A stretch of 64,000 nt of DNA from Thalassobacillus cyri. Lineage in GTDB: Bacteria; Bacillota; Bacilli; Bacillales; Halobacillaceae. A program made the position numbers and the translations under genes. Positions 41,956 through 50,198 of the stretch are shown one piece after another (position 1 is the first letter of the stretch; every line of letters starts with the position of its first letter). Under the pieces are notes generated by a model. It had not been told where the DNA came from, made no database searches, and saw nothing but the letters and a program-made list of their open reading frames with translations. Location: contig NZ_FNQR01000004.1 of the NCBI RefSeq assembly GCF_900107755.1, forward strand, positions 276,754 through 340,753, in the 5' to 3' direction.

Positions 41956-42909
41956 ATGACAAATAAAGCACTACCCAAAGTAGTCGTATTAGGAGGCGGG
42001 ACAGGTATGCCAGTACTGCTCCGCGGGTTGAAAGATCTTCCTATCGACCTTTCTGCAATTGTAACGGTAGCTGATGATGGAGGAAGTTCAGGGCGATTGC
42101 GTAATGAAATGTCGATACCGGCACCAGGAGATATACGAAATGTCATTGCAGCTCTGTCAGACGCAGAGCCGATGCTGTTAGAGTTGTTCCAGCACCGATT
42201 TGAAAATGGAAATGGATTATCTGGACACTCAATGGGCAACCTATTGTTAGCCGCATTGACCTCGATGAAAGGGGACTTTTTCACGGGAATAAAAGAAATT
42301 TCCCGTGTACTGAATGTGAAAGGGAAGATCTATCCGATTGCCAATCAGAATATGTATTTACATGCTGAAATGGAGGATGGAAATTTAGTCTCCGGTGAAT
42401 CAAACATTCCTAAACATCCAGGCAGGATCAAGCGGGTATTTCTTGAGCCTGACCCCGTAAAGCCGCTCCCTGAAGCGGTGGAAGAAATAAAAAGTGCAGA
42501 TTTGATTGTCATTGCACCAGGAAGCCTTTATACAAGCACGCTTCCAAATATAATTATTCCCGAGATATCTAAAGCATTAAGAGAAACTTCCGGGAAAGTA
42601 ACGTATGTATGCAATGTAATGACGCAGCATGGAGAAACCGATGGTTACTCAGCAGGAGATCATGTTAAAGCTATATTGGAACATGTCGGCCAAGGTTGTG
42701 TCCATTCCATCATTGTCCACAATCAACCGATTGAACATGATGTAAGAAAGATATATGCCGAAGAACAGGCCGAGCCGGTCGTTTATGATAATGAGCGAAT
42801 TAGAAACATGAAATTGGAAGTTATTGAGGAAGATATCATCGATCATTCTAAAGCGATGTTGCGCCACGATACGAAGAAAATTGCGAACCTGCTCTACAGT
42901 ATGCTGTAG
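41956..42909 (+). CDS. glmR: GlmR (YvcK), gluconeogenesis/cell-wall precursor factor
   Basis: A 317-residue CofD-like Rossmann protein. VVLGGGTGMPVLLRGL opens the fold, followed by VTVADDGGSSGRLR and APGSLYTSTLPN. In B. subtilis YvcK/GlmR binds UDP-GlcNAc, stimulates GlmS and is needed for growth on gluconeogenic carbon. The start at 41956 follows the rapZ stop; the longer frame to 41833 lies inside rapZ. Confidence 0.94.
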   Translation: MTNKALPKVVVLGGGTGMPVLLRGLKDLPIDLSAIVTVADDGGSSGRLRNEMSIPAPGDIRNVIAALSDAEPMLLELFQHRFENGNGLSGHSMGNLLLAALTSMKGDFFTGIKEISRVLNVKGKIYPIANQNMYLHAEMEDGNLVSGESNIPKHPGRIKRVFLEPDPVKPLPEAVEEIKSADLIVIAPGSLYTSTLPNIIIPEISKALRETSGKVTYVCNVMTQHGETDGYSAGDHVKAILEHVGQGCVHSIIVHNQPIEHDVRKIYAEEQAEPVVYDNERIRNMKLEVIEEDIIDHSKAMLRHDTKKIANLLYSML

Positions 42910-42942
42910 AAAGCAAGGAGTTCTTGCAGGGAGGTGAACGTC

Positions 42943-43908
42943 GTGTCTTTTGCTTCTGAAATAAAAAAAGAATTAACCAATGCCCAGGCAGAGAAACCGT
43001 GCTGCGTACAGGCGGAGCTGGCAGCATTAATCCGTATGAATGGATCCGTTTCTTTGAATTCTAATAAAACCTACGCCCTCGATGTCCAAACAGAAAACGC
43101 AGCTATCGCACGGCGAATCTATACATTGATCAAAAAGGTTTATCATTCGCCAGTGGAGCTGCTTGTTCGGAAAAAGATGCGTCTAAAAAAGAATAATGTT
43201 TACATTGTCCGTATGAAAGAGGACGTTAAAGCATTTTTAGAAGAACTTGAAATTATGAATGGTGGTCCTTTTTCATTCAATCGGACGATTTCGGAAAACC
43301 ATAAGAAAGACATTTGCTGTAAACGCGCCTACTTACGCGGAGCGTTCTTAGCAGGCGGATCTGTAAATAATCCGGAAACCTCTTCCTATCATCTGGAGAT
43401 CTATAACTCTTACCAGGAACATAATGAAGCATTGTGCGAACTGATGAACGAGTTTGATTTGCACGCCCGCACGCTTGAACGGAAAAAAGGGTTTATCACT
43501 TATATCAAAGAAGCCGAAAAAATCACGGAATTCCTGAGTAATATCGGAGCCCATCAGGCATTATTCAAATTTGAAGATGTACGTATCGTTCGTGATATGA
43601 GGAATTCAGTCAATCGACTGGTCAATTGTGAAACAGCCAACTTGAACAAAACCATAGGCGCCGCATTCCGGCAAGTCGAAAATATCAAGTTCATCAAAAA
43701 TACGGTAGGGATTGAAGCTTTACCTGAAAAGCTGCAGGAGGTCGCTATGCTGCGTCTGCTTCATCAGGATGTATCTTTGAAAGAACTGGGGGAATTGGTT
43801 TCCGCCGGAAAGATCAGTAAGTCTGGTGTCAATCACCGGTTGAGAAAGATTGATGAGTTTGCAGAAAAAGTTCGTAAAGGAGAAATACATCCGACTCCAA
43901 AGGGGTAG
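42943..43908 (+). CDS. whiA: DNA-binding protein WhiA
   Basis: 321 residues. An N-terminal LAGLIDADG homing-endonuclease-like fold ([19 protein letters not shown]) without catalytic residues, and a C-terminal helix-turn-helix ([25 protein letters not shown]). In Bacillus it binds the nucleoid and affects division and chromosome segregation. The GTG at 42943 ([13 protein letters not shown]) matches the family; the GTG at 42934 overlaps the GGGAGG ribosome site. Confidence 0.95.
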   Translation: MSFASEIKKELTNAQAEKPCCVQAELAALIRMNGSVSLNSNKTYALDVQTENAAIARRIYTLIKKVYHSPVELLVRKKMRLKKNNVYIVRMKEDVKAFLEELEIMNGGPFSFNRTISENHKKDICCKRAYLRGAFLAGGSVNNPETSSYHLEIYNSYQEHNEALCELMNEFDLHARTLERKKGFITYIKEAEKITEFLSNIGAHQALFKFEDVRIVRDMRNSVNRLVNCETANLNKTIGAAFRQVENIKFIKNTVGIEALPEKLQEVAMLRLLHQDVSLKELGELVSAGKISKSGVNHRLRKIDEFAEKVRKGEIHPTPKG

Positions 43909-43979
43909 GGGAACAGGATATTATTTCTTAGTTAAATCCGTGTCATCTGTAGATGATTCATGCTATAATTAATGCAATT

Positions 43980-44009
43980 AAAAAACGCTTTCTTCGAGGG
44001 CGTTTTTTC
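43980..44009 (+). terminator. Terminator between whiA and crh
   Basis: AAAAAACGC and GCGTTTTTT pair around TTTCTTCGAGG, followed by T-run bases. A TATAAT at 43964-43969 just upstream would place a transcript start at about 43976, right at the hairpin. Confidence 0.75.
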
Positions 44010-44067
44010 TATCACCAACTATGATAGCGCTTCCCCAATCAGAAGTGTGCAAGAGAGGAGAATTCAG

Positions 44068-44322
44068 GTGGTTGAACGGTCGTTGAAAATAGAATTGGAT
44101 ACTGGTCTGCAAGCTAGACCAGCAGCACAATTCGTACAATTAGCTAATCGTTTTTCATCAGATATATTCATTGAGAAGGACGGAAAAAGAGTCAATGCAA
44201 AAAGCATAATGGGGTTGATGAGCCTTGCTATCGGTACCGATGAAGAAGTCGTACTGATTACGGATGGCTCAGATGAAGAGCCTGCTATGGAAGAATTGCA
44301 GGCTTTCGTAGTAAAAGTGTAA
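44068..44322 (+). CDS. crh: HPr-like catabolite repression protein Crh
   Basis: 84 residues. The HPr active-site His15 is replaced by Gln15 (TGLQARPAA), so it cannot carry PTS phosphate. The regulatory Ser46 in NAKSIMGLMSL is kept for phosphorylation by HprK. P-Ser-Crh is a CcpA co-effector and also modulates methylglyoxal synthase. GAGAGGAG precedes the GTG at 44068; the frame extends to 43972 but would cross the terminator. HprK is encoded at 22273. Confidence 0.95.
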   Translation: MVERSLKIELDTGLQARPAAQFVQLANRFSSDIFIEKDGKRVNAKSIMGLMSLAIGTDEEVVLITDGSDEEPAMEELQAFVVKV

Positions 44323-44399
44323 TTTCTTAGTCCTTTCTATGTGAAAAAATGAACAATCAGTATATTAGGGATAATGAGTAGCATATTTAGACAAGTTAA

Positions 44400-44439
44400 A
44401 ATAGCCAGGGACCTCACAGTGTTCCTGGCTTATTTTTTT
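44400..44439 (+). terminator. Rho-independent terminator of crh
   Basis: AATAGCCAGG and CCTGGCTTATTTTTTT pair across a 13-base loop with a T-run. Confidence 0.88.
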
Positions 44440-44449
44440 GAGTAATAAT

Positions 44450-44478
44450 GAAAAACCCTGATCCAATTGAATCAGGGC
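44450..44478 (-). terminator. Rho-independent terminator of clpP
   Basis: On the minus strand CCCTGATTC and GGATCAGGG pair around AATT, followed by TTTTT. It faces the crh terminator back to back. Confidence 0.85.
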
Positions 44479-44489
44479 AGGTGATGCTT

Positions 44490-45080
44490 TTATTCAGTAG
44501 GTTTCTTTTCCATTACTTTGTCAATCAAGCCATATTCTTTTGCTTTGTGTGCCGGCATGAAGTTATCACGGTCTGTATCGCGCTCGATGACCTCCATTGG
44601 CTGTCCAGTACGCTCAGAAAGAATCTTATTCAACTTCTCGCGCATTTCCAGGATACGACGAGCATGGATCTCGATATCGGCCGCCTGTCCTTGTGTACCA
44701 CCCAATGGCTGGTGAATCATCACTTCACTGTTAGGAAGTGCATAACGTTTTCCTTTTTCACCGGCTGCCAAAAGGAATGCACCCATAGATGCTGCCATAC
44801 CGATACAAATGGTAGATACATTTGGCTTGATGAATTGCATCGTATCATAAATTGCCATGCCAGCTGTAATGGAGCCGCCAGGTGAGTTGATATAAAGAGA
44901 TATATCTTTGTCTGGGTCATCAGCTGCCAGGAATAGAAGCTGAGATACGATCGAATTAGAAACATTATCATCGATCCCGCTTCCAAGCATAATGATACGG
45001 TCTTTCAACAAGCGAGAATAAATATCGTATGCACGTTCTCCGCGGTTTGTTTGTTCAATTACTGTAGGGACTAGATTCAA
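44490..45080 (-). CDS. clpP: ATP-dependent Clp protease proteolytic subunit
   Basis: A 196-residue serine peptidase that forms the tetradecameric chamber used by ClpX, ClpC and ClpE. The catalytic Ser is in [11 protein letters not shown], the His in VMIHQPLGG and the Asp in [10 protein letters not shown]. The start is a TTG at 45080 ([10 protein letters not shown], exactly the family N-terminus) with AAGGAGG 8 bases upstream. The ATG at 45101 lies at that ribosome site and would add seven non-family residues. Confidence 0.95.
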   Translation of the reverse strand: MNLVPTVIEQTNRGERAYDIYSRLLKDRIIMLGSGIDDNVSNSIVSQLLFLAADDPDKDISLYINSPGGSITAGMAIYDTMQFIKPNVSTICIGMAASMGAFLLAAGEKGKRYALPNSEVMIHQPLGGTQGQAADIEIHARRILEMREKLNKILSERTGQPMEVIERDTDRDNFMPAHKAKEYGLIDKVMEKKPTE

Positions 45081-45130
45081 TGTAAATTCCTCCTTCATCA
45101 CTTATTATCATTGGATGATGTGATAGTTTT

Positions 45131-45160
45131 ATCATACATCCAAGGTCAATAAAGGTCAAA
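45131..45160 (-). promoter_or_regulatory. clpP promoter with CtsR operator
   Basis: On the minus strand TTGACC (45154-45159), a 17-base spacer and TATGAT (45131-45136) form a sigma-A promoter. Overlapping the -35, the plus strand reads GGTCAAT-AAA-GGTCAAA (45144-45160). This is the tandem heptad with 3-base spacer recognised by CtsR, with one mismatch. It predicts heat- and protein-stress induction. ctsR itself is not in the window. Confidence 0.88.
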
Positions 45161-45255
45161 CAAAATACTTCGACTTTATCAGGCAAAATTCCTTCTACCA
45201 TGTTTCCCTAAAACAGGAAGAATAAACCTATCTTCTATGGATTTTTCCAGCCTGT

Positions 45256-45858
45256 TTACAGCAGTTGGTATTTATTTTTAGGCCTGCCGCGGCTGCCGTA
45301 ATCGGAAACGACTTCAATTTCGCCTTTTTCTACCATATGATGGAGATAGCGGTGCACCGTTTGATAAGCAATCGGAAGCTGTGCCTGGATATCATTGATA
45401 GTGACAGGCTGCTTTTGGTTATAAAGAAAATGTTTGATGGACTTGCGTGTCTCTTTGTTTATGCCTTTATCTACATAAATATCTTGATCTGTATTGGAGA
45501 GTTTAGCAAACTTCATATTTAATTTTATCCGTGAAATCAAATCAGGTGCTTTTATCGGCTTCATAGCAAAGTCTGTAGCGCCAGCTTCCAGGAAAGAGTT
45601 AGCTATGTCCTGGCGGTCATCAACCGTCAAGACTATGATCGGGATGTGTTTATTCTCGTTTCTGATTGCCTTTACAGTTTTTAACCCATCCCATTCAGGC
45701 ATGTGAAAATCGACCAGTACCAAGTCCGGGTCCAGCTTACGAAATAATGCGATCCCTTCTTTACCATTGGAAGCTTCGATAGAGGGCCACTCACAGAATT
45801 CACAAATTTCTTTCAAAGTAAAACGTATATCTTCGTTATCATCGATGATTAATATCAT
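45256..45858 (-). CDS. Response regulator, CitB-type
   Basis: 200 residues. The receiver domain (about 1-115) has the acidic pocket IIDDNED, the phospho-acceptor Asp50 in LVLVDFHMPEWDG and the conserved Lys in MKPIKAP. The C-terminal winged helix (about 130-200) includes TINDIQAQLPIAYQTVHRYLHHMVEKG and ends in YGSRGRPKNKYQLL, as in CitB/DctR/MalR regulators. It overlaps the kinase gene by 4 bases (ATGA). Target genes are unknown. A weak hairpin at about 45208-45250 may terminate the operon. Confidence 0.85.
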   Translation of the reverse strand: MILIIDDNEDIRFTLKEICEFCEWPSIEASNGKEGIALFRKLDPDLVLVDFHMPEWDGLKTVKAIRNENKHIPIIVLTVDDRQDIANSFLEAGATDFAMKPIKAPDLISRIKLNMKFAKLSNTDQDIYVDKGINKETRKSIKHFLYNQKQPVTINDIQAQLPIAYQTVHRYLHHMVEKGEIEVVSDYGSRGRPKNKYQLL

Positions 45859-47219
45859 CCTATCGCTTCCTTTCTGGTGTTCTGAGGCAGTGTAATCGTA
45901 GTGATAGTGTGTGAGCCTGGTTCACTGGAGACTTTAATGGTTCCAGAGTGGCTCTCTACTACCCGTTTCACAAAAGGCAGCCCGATGCCGGAGGAATTTT
46001 TCGTACTAAATCCTTCCTGCCATATATGAACAAGGTTGGCACGTTCAATTCCCGGTCCATTATCTTCAATCCTTATGCAAGAGTTATCGTTGTCCTTGTA
46101 AATTTCAACGGTGATTTTCCCTCCTCGTTCATGCAAATAAATCATCGAGTTCTCCAACACATTGGAAATAGCTCTGGAGAAACGGATTTTATTGACATAA
46201 AGAGGAGGGACATCCTCTGAAATATGGATTTCAAAATCGATGGGCAGGTCATCTGTATTCAAGTGGCTCATGACATAATCAAGTAATTCCTCGGCAGTTA
46301 TATGTTTGCGGATATCCTCGTAAAGTATATCTGAAATCATTTCCTTCATCTTAACCACTGATTGATTGATCCTGGTGAAATAACTCTTCGATTTATGGTC
46401 ATCCGCTTTTACTTTCATTTCCATTAAAGATAATAATCCTTCGATGGCCACCAGGGGGGTTTTCAAATCATGGACCAGCGTGTGCATTTCCTGGTAGACT
46501 TTTGATTCGATTAAGTCATTCCTTGTTCTTTGCAGTTCCTTCCCTTGCGCCTGGTATAGCTTTAAAGTAGTGATTTGCTTATTGAACAGGTGAATCAAGG
46601 TAGTAAAAATGACAGCGATAATAAAAAATATTAGAAAAAACACCAAAGTGATGGTTCTAAATAAATTATGATCTGTCAAAAATTCATCAACAGTTTTCAA
46701 ACTAACAGCAAGGTCATTTGTCCCAAAACCATACGTGCTCAAAGCGGGAATCAAGTTAAGCCATTGAACGGAAATGGTTGTCAAAATCAACAATATCAAA
46801 AACGTCCAGGCGAAGTATCGTTGTTTTGGAAGATAGTTGCTGAAAAATAAAAGTACGCCGATTGTAAGGATATGTGGCAGGTAAGCATAATACTCTGTAT
46901 ATAATATATTTAATACAAAAACAGCTGTTAAGGAAAGAGCGGTAAATATCACTTGAAAACGTACCGTGGTAATCCTTACTCCCAGGAATCTAGTCAGGCA
47001 CAAAGTGCCGAAAAAGATCATGGTAAACATAATGACATTACGCGAAATATAAGCAAAAGCGGTCACCAATAACTTTCCACTGTCTTCTTCATAAAGACTA
47101 TGTTCGATCTCTTCATAGATAAACATAGACCAATCCATCGTCAATGCAGGGATCAGCATGCCATAGAAAACAAGTACGATTCCAAGGGTTCCCCAGAATG
47201 GATGAGTTGGCTGATTCAT
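45855..47219 (-). CDS. Membrane sensor histidine kinase
   Basis: 454 residues. Six hydrophobic helices fill the first 215 residues with only short loops, so it has no large extracellular sensor domain. A coiled linker then leads to the dimerisation box MHTLVHDLKTPLVAIEG (His near 248). The ATPase domain has an N-box NVLENSMIYL, G1 EDNGPGIE and G2 SGIGLPFVKRVV. It is transcribed after the DUF6305 gene and before its cognate regulator. The signal is unknown; it may be sensed inside the membrane or through the DUF6305 protein. Confidence 0.87.
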   Translation of the reverse strand: MNQPTHPFWGTLGIVLVFYGMLIPALTMDWSMFIYEEIEHSLYEEDSGKLLVTAFAYISRNVIMFTMIFFGTLCLTRFLGVRITTVRFQVIFTALSLTAVFVLNILYTEYYAYLPHILTIGVLLFFSNYLPKQRYFAWTFLILLILTTISVQWLNLIPALSTYGFGTNDLAVSLKTVDEFLTDHNLFRTITLVFFLIFFIIAVIFTTLIHLFNKQITTLKLYQAQGKELQRTRNDLIESKVYQEMHTLVHDLKTPLVAIEGLLSLMEMKVKADDHKSKSYFTRINQSVVKMKEMISDILYEDIRKHITAEELLDYVMSHLNTDDLPIDFEIHISEDVPPLYVNKIRFSRAISNVLENSMIYLHERGGKITVEIYKDNDNSCIRIEDNGPGIERANLVHIWQEGFSTKNSSGIGLPFVKRVVESHSGTIKVSSEPGSHTITTITLPQNTRKEAIG

Positions 47220-47231
47220 GCTGTAGTCCCC

Positions 47232-47822
47232 CTATCTGAACACCGAATTAAATGGTGTTTTCATATCTTCGATTTCATTGACGAAAGTAGATTTAACTTT
47301 ATGTTCGTGGATCATTTCCAACAATTTTTCCGGCGATTCATCGTGTCGTTTACCGATGAAATAATCAGCATACGGGATGGTATGTTCCAATATAGACCAG
47401 GTTTCCTCGTAATCCCGGTATTGGAGATCGAGATCGAAAATTATAACTGGAATACTTTCTGCTTCCGCTTCGTCCATTAATTTTTTGATACGTTCCTGCT
47501 CTTGATTGAATTTTCTTTTCTTATGTAATAATCCATTGTAGCTATAGCCGGTTACAATCACTAATGTTTGATATTCATATAAATCTGTGGCTAATGCTCT
47601 CGGACGGTATTCAGCTTCCAAATGGAGCTGTTGGGAAAGTTTATGAACGATGCCGCCTTCAACGGTCTGACCTGCTGACGTAATTAGAATTGGCTCTTTT
47701 CCAATTGGCGCAGGCAGGTTCGGATACATATACATCGATTGCCCGGAGGCTTGATAGGAATGCTGACCGATAACTGCCAAACTGATGATGAAACATAAAA
47801 TGGGCACTGTGTATTTTTTCAA
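47232..47822 (-). CDS. DUF6305-like exported protein
   Basis: 196 residues. An N-terminal hydrophobic segment (YTVPILCFIISLAVIG) predicts export or a signal anchor. The rest is a soluble alpha/beta domain with ILITSAGQTVEGGIVHKLSQQL, LVIVTGYSYNGL and IPVIIFDLDLQYRD. I associate it with the DUF6305 family, whose function is not known. The TTG at 47822 lies 8 bases after AGGAGG; the ATG at 47828 is only 2 bases from it and less likely. It sits directly upstream of a kinase-regulator pair, which suggests a role in signal sensing. Confidence 0.65.
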   Translation of the reverse strand: MKKYTVPILCFIISLAVIGQHSYQASGQSMYMYPNLPAPIGKEPILITSAGQTVEGGIVHKLSQQLHLEAEYRPRALATDLYEYQTLVIVTGYSYNGLLHKKRKFNQEQERIKKLMDEAEAESIPVIIFDLDLQYRDYEETWSILEHTIPYADYFIGKRHDESPEKLLEMIHEHKVKSTFVNEIEDMKTPFNSVFR

Positions 47823-48009
47823 AGGCATTTCCTCCTGCATGCTTTATAAATTCTCACACCTGTTTACAAAAAGGCCACTAGTCCCAATTGCTTTTAGTAC
47901 TATTTTACTTAAATATTCTGAATAATGAAAGGTACATTTGATAAGCTACGCTAAAAAAGGGGATGTTACGTGGTAAATTTGAAAAGAGAACGGATGAAGT
48001 GAACAGCAA

Positions 48010-48047
48010 AAAACGAGTATAAAACCGTGTTGGCTGTATACTCGTTT
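48010..48047 (-). terminator. Terminator of the peptide ABC importer operon
   Basis: On the minus strand AAACGAGTATA and TATACTCGTTTTTT pair across a loop, and the T-run is on the minus side. The 298-bp gap between the importer and the DUF6305 gene holds nothing else I can identify. Confidence 0.85.
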
Positions 48048-48138
48048 CGTAAGCTGGTTTAATTGTTTCTACCTGATATCGGAACCGGTTATTATATGCA
48101 ACATTCCTTGTACTTATCTACAGTTTTGAACTCGTAGC

Positions 48139-49044
48139 TTATTGCTTCAAGCGTGGGTCGAGCGCATCGCGAAGACCATCACCCAATAAGTTGAATCCGA
48201 GCACTACCAGTAGAATGGCGAAACCCGGGAACATGACCACCCATGGGGCAGTTTGGAGAGCCGATCGTCCATCACTTAGCATGGCACCCCATTCTGGAAG
48301 CGGCGGCTGTGCTCCCAAACCTAGGAAACTTAAACCTGCCGCATCCAGGATAGCTGTACCTATCGTCAGGGTAGCCTGCACGATAATCGGTGCCAGGCAA
48401 TTCGGTAATACATGGGAAAATAAAATCCTGCCATTTTTAGCTCCGATCACCCGGGAGGCTTCAATATACTCCGTTTCTTTTACAGATAGCACAGTCGACC
48501 GCACAATTCTGGCAAAGTGGGGTACACCGACTATGCCGACGGCAATCATGGCATTGGTCAAGCTTTTTCCTAAGACGGCAACCAAGGCAATCGCTAATAG
48601 AATACTAGGGAAAGCCATCATAATGTCAATTATGCGCATGATAATCTGATCGACCCACCGTCCAAAGAAACCTGCCACCGCTCCAAGAAATACCCCGACA
48701 ATCATCGAGATTCCCACGGTGATTACACCGATCTGTATGGTAATCCGTGAACCGTGCACGATTCGCGAAAATATATCCCGGCCAAGTTCATCTGTTCCTA
48801 ACCAATGCTCCGCTGAAGGAGCCTGATAGCGATCGATAATGCTTTGATCCGTAGGGGAGTGGGTGGCGATTTGCGGTGCGAACGCCGCGATAATGATCAA
48901 TAATGATATGATAATCAATCCGATGAATGACGTTTTGCTTTTGATTACCCTGGATAAGGAATCAAGCCAAAGGCTCGAGTTCTTTTTTTTCTTCAATGCT
49001 GGATCTATCTGATCCGCTTTTGCTTCTGCAGCCAAGGTTTCCAC
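48139..49044 (-). CDS. Peptide ABC transporter permease, DppC/OppC type
   Basis: 301 residues. It has a cytosolic N-terminus with a KKKK patch, one helix, an external loop with HWLGTDELGRDIFSR (the DppC/OppC signature), then five helices. The EAA coupling motif is EASRVIGAKNGRILFSHVLPN. It pairs with the DppB-type permease encoded upstream. The GTG start has AAAGGA in front. It is last in the five-gene operon. Confidence 0.92.
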   Translation of the reverse strand: METLAAEAKADQIDPALKKKKNSSLWLDSLSRVIKSKTSFIGLIIISLLIIIAAFAPQIATHSPTDQSIIDRYQAPSAEHWLGTDELGRDIFSRIVHGSRITIQIGVITVGISMIVGVFLGAVAGFFGRWVDQIIMRIIDIMMAFPSILLAIALVAVLGKSLTNAMIAVGIVGVPHFARIVRSTVLSVKETEYIEASRVIGAKNGRILFSHVLPNCLAPIIVQATLTIGTAILDAAGLSFLGLGAQPPLPEWGAMLSDGRSALQTAPWVVMFPGFAILLVVLGFNLLGDGLRDALDPRLKQ

Positions 49045-49052
49045 ATCCTTTC

Positions 49053-50057
49053 CTAATCCAGTTTGATTCTAGGGTCGAATAACGTATAAAGGATATCGGT
49101 GATCAAATTCACCAACACGAAAATGACAGCGATAATCAATATGGTGCTTTGTACGACAGGGTAATCCCGGCTGAGGATGGCATCAACGACATAACGGCCT
49201 ACTCCCGGCCAGGAGAAAATCGTTTCCGTCAAGACAGCGCCTCCTAAGAGGAATCCAAACTGCAATCCAATGACAGTGAGAACCGGAAGGGAAGCGTTTT
49301 TTAATGCGTGTTGAAAGACGACCAATCGGCCGGCTAACCCTTTTGCGTTGGCGGTCCGTATGTAATCCTGCTTCATGACTTCTAACATGCTTGAACGGGT
49401 CATACGAGCGATGATGGCCATCGGGATAGTGGCAAGCGCTATTCCTGGCATCAATAGATGACGTAGTGCATCGACGAATGCTTCTCCATTCAAGGTCAGG
49501 ATGCTGTCTACCAAATATAGATTGGTAATGGTTGTCAACTCAATATCATTGGATAGCCTTCCGGATGGCGGCAACCAATTCAACTCCACAGAAAATAGCC
49601 AAATCATCATCAAGCCCAGCCAAAATATCGGCATCGAAACACCGAACAATGCTCCACTCATACTGAGGTTGTCAAACCACGAGTATTGTTTTACGGCAGC
49701 AATGACTCCAGCAAGCACTCCGACTACGACAGCAACTGTCATAGCGAACAGTGTCAATTCGATAGTTGCTGGTAAACGGCCGCCGATTTCGGATGCAACC
49801 GATTCTTTGGATTTAATAGATTCACCAAGGTCTCCAGTGGCAATTTTTCCCATAAAATTACCGTATTGGACGACAAGAGGATCATTTAAATTCAATTCTT
49901 CCCGCAGCATTTCCAGCTGGGTTTCCGTAGCTTTTTCCCCAAGAATACTTCTGGCAGGATCTCCTGGAACCAGGTGCATGAGTGAAAAAGAAAGTATCGA
50001 TACGCCGATGACGACAGGTACCAATGATACAAGACGTCTGATAATATAATTGAGCAT
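49053..50057 (-). CDS. Peptide ABC transporter permease, DppB/OppB type
   Basis: 334 residues with six helices. The N-terminal MLNYIIRRLVSLVPVVIGVSI and the conserved LMHLVPGDPAR are typical of DppB. The EAA motif is TANAKGLAGRLVVFQHALKN. The start at 50057 has GGAGG 8 bases upstream; the frame extends to 50090 without a ribosome site. Between it and the binding-protein gene there is a hairpin that may lower expression of the permeases. Confidence 0.92.
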   Translation of the reverse strand: MLNYIIRRLVSLVPVVIGVSILSFSLMHLVPGDPARSILGEKATETQLEMLREELNLNDPLVVQYGNFMGKIATGDLGESIKSKESVASEIGGRLPATIELTLFAMTVAVVVGVLAGVIAAVKQYSWFDNLSMSGALFGVSMPIFWLGLMMIWLFSVELNWLPPSGRLSNDIELTTITNLYLVDSILTLNGEAFVDALRHLLMPGIALATIPMAIIARMTRSSMLEVMKQDYIRTANAKGLAGRLVVFQHALKNASLPVLTVIGLQFGFLLGGAVLTETIFSWPGVGRYVVDAILSRDYPVVQSTILIIAVIFVLVNLITDILYTLFDPRIKLD

Positions 50058-50087
50058 GCTGCATTCCTCCAAATTTAAAAAGCTGTG

Positions 50088-50127
50088 CAAAGGGAAGAAT
50101 CCTGATTGGCAGGACTCTATCCCTTTG
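50088..50127 (-). other. Hairpin between binding-protein and permease genes
   Basis: On the minus strand CAAAGGGA and GAGTCCTG pair with CAGGATTC and TCCCTTTG. A T-run follows only after seven bases. It could act as a partial terminator or 3' stabiliser so that the binding protein is made in excess. Confidence 0.5.
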
Positions 50128-50198
50128 TGCTCTTACAGCCTTTTTCTTTGCCTGATCATAAGGGAGGGGGAAGGGGGGTTCCCTTCTATTAACCTCAA

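Noticed and set aside
43972..44067. N-terminal extension of Crh by 32 codons
   Set aside because: It runs through the intrinsic terminator, lacks a ribosome site, and Crh proteins are about 85 residues.
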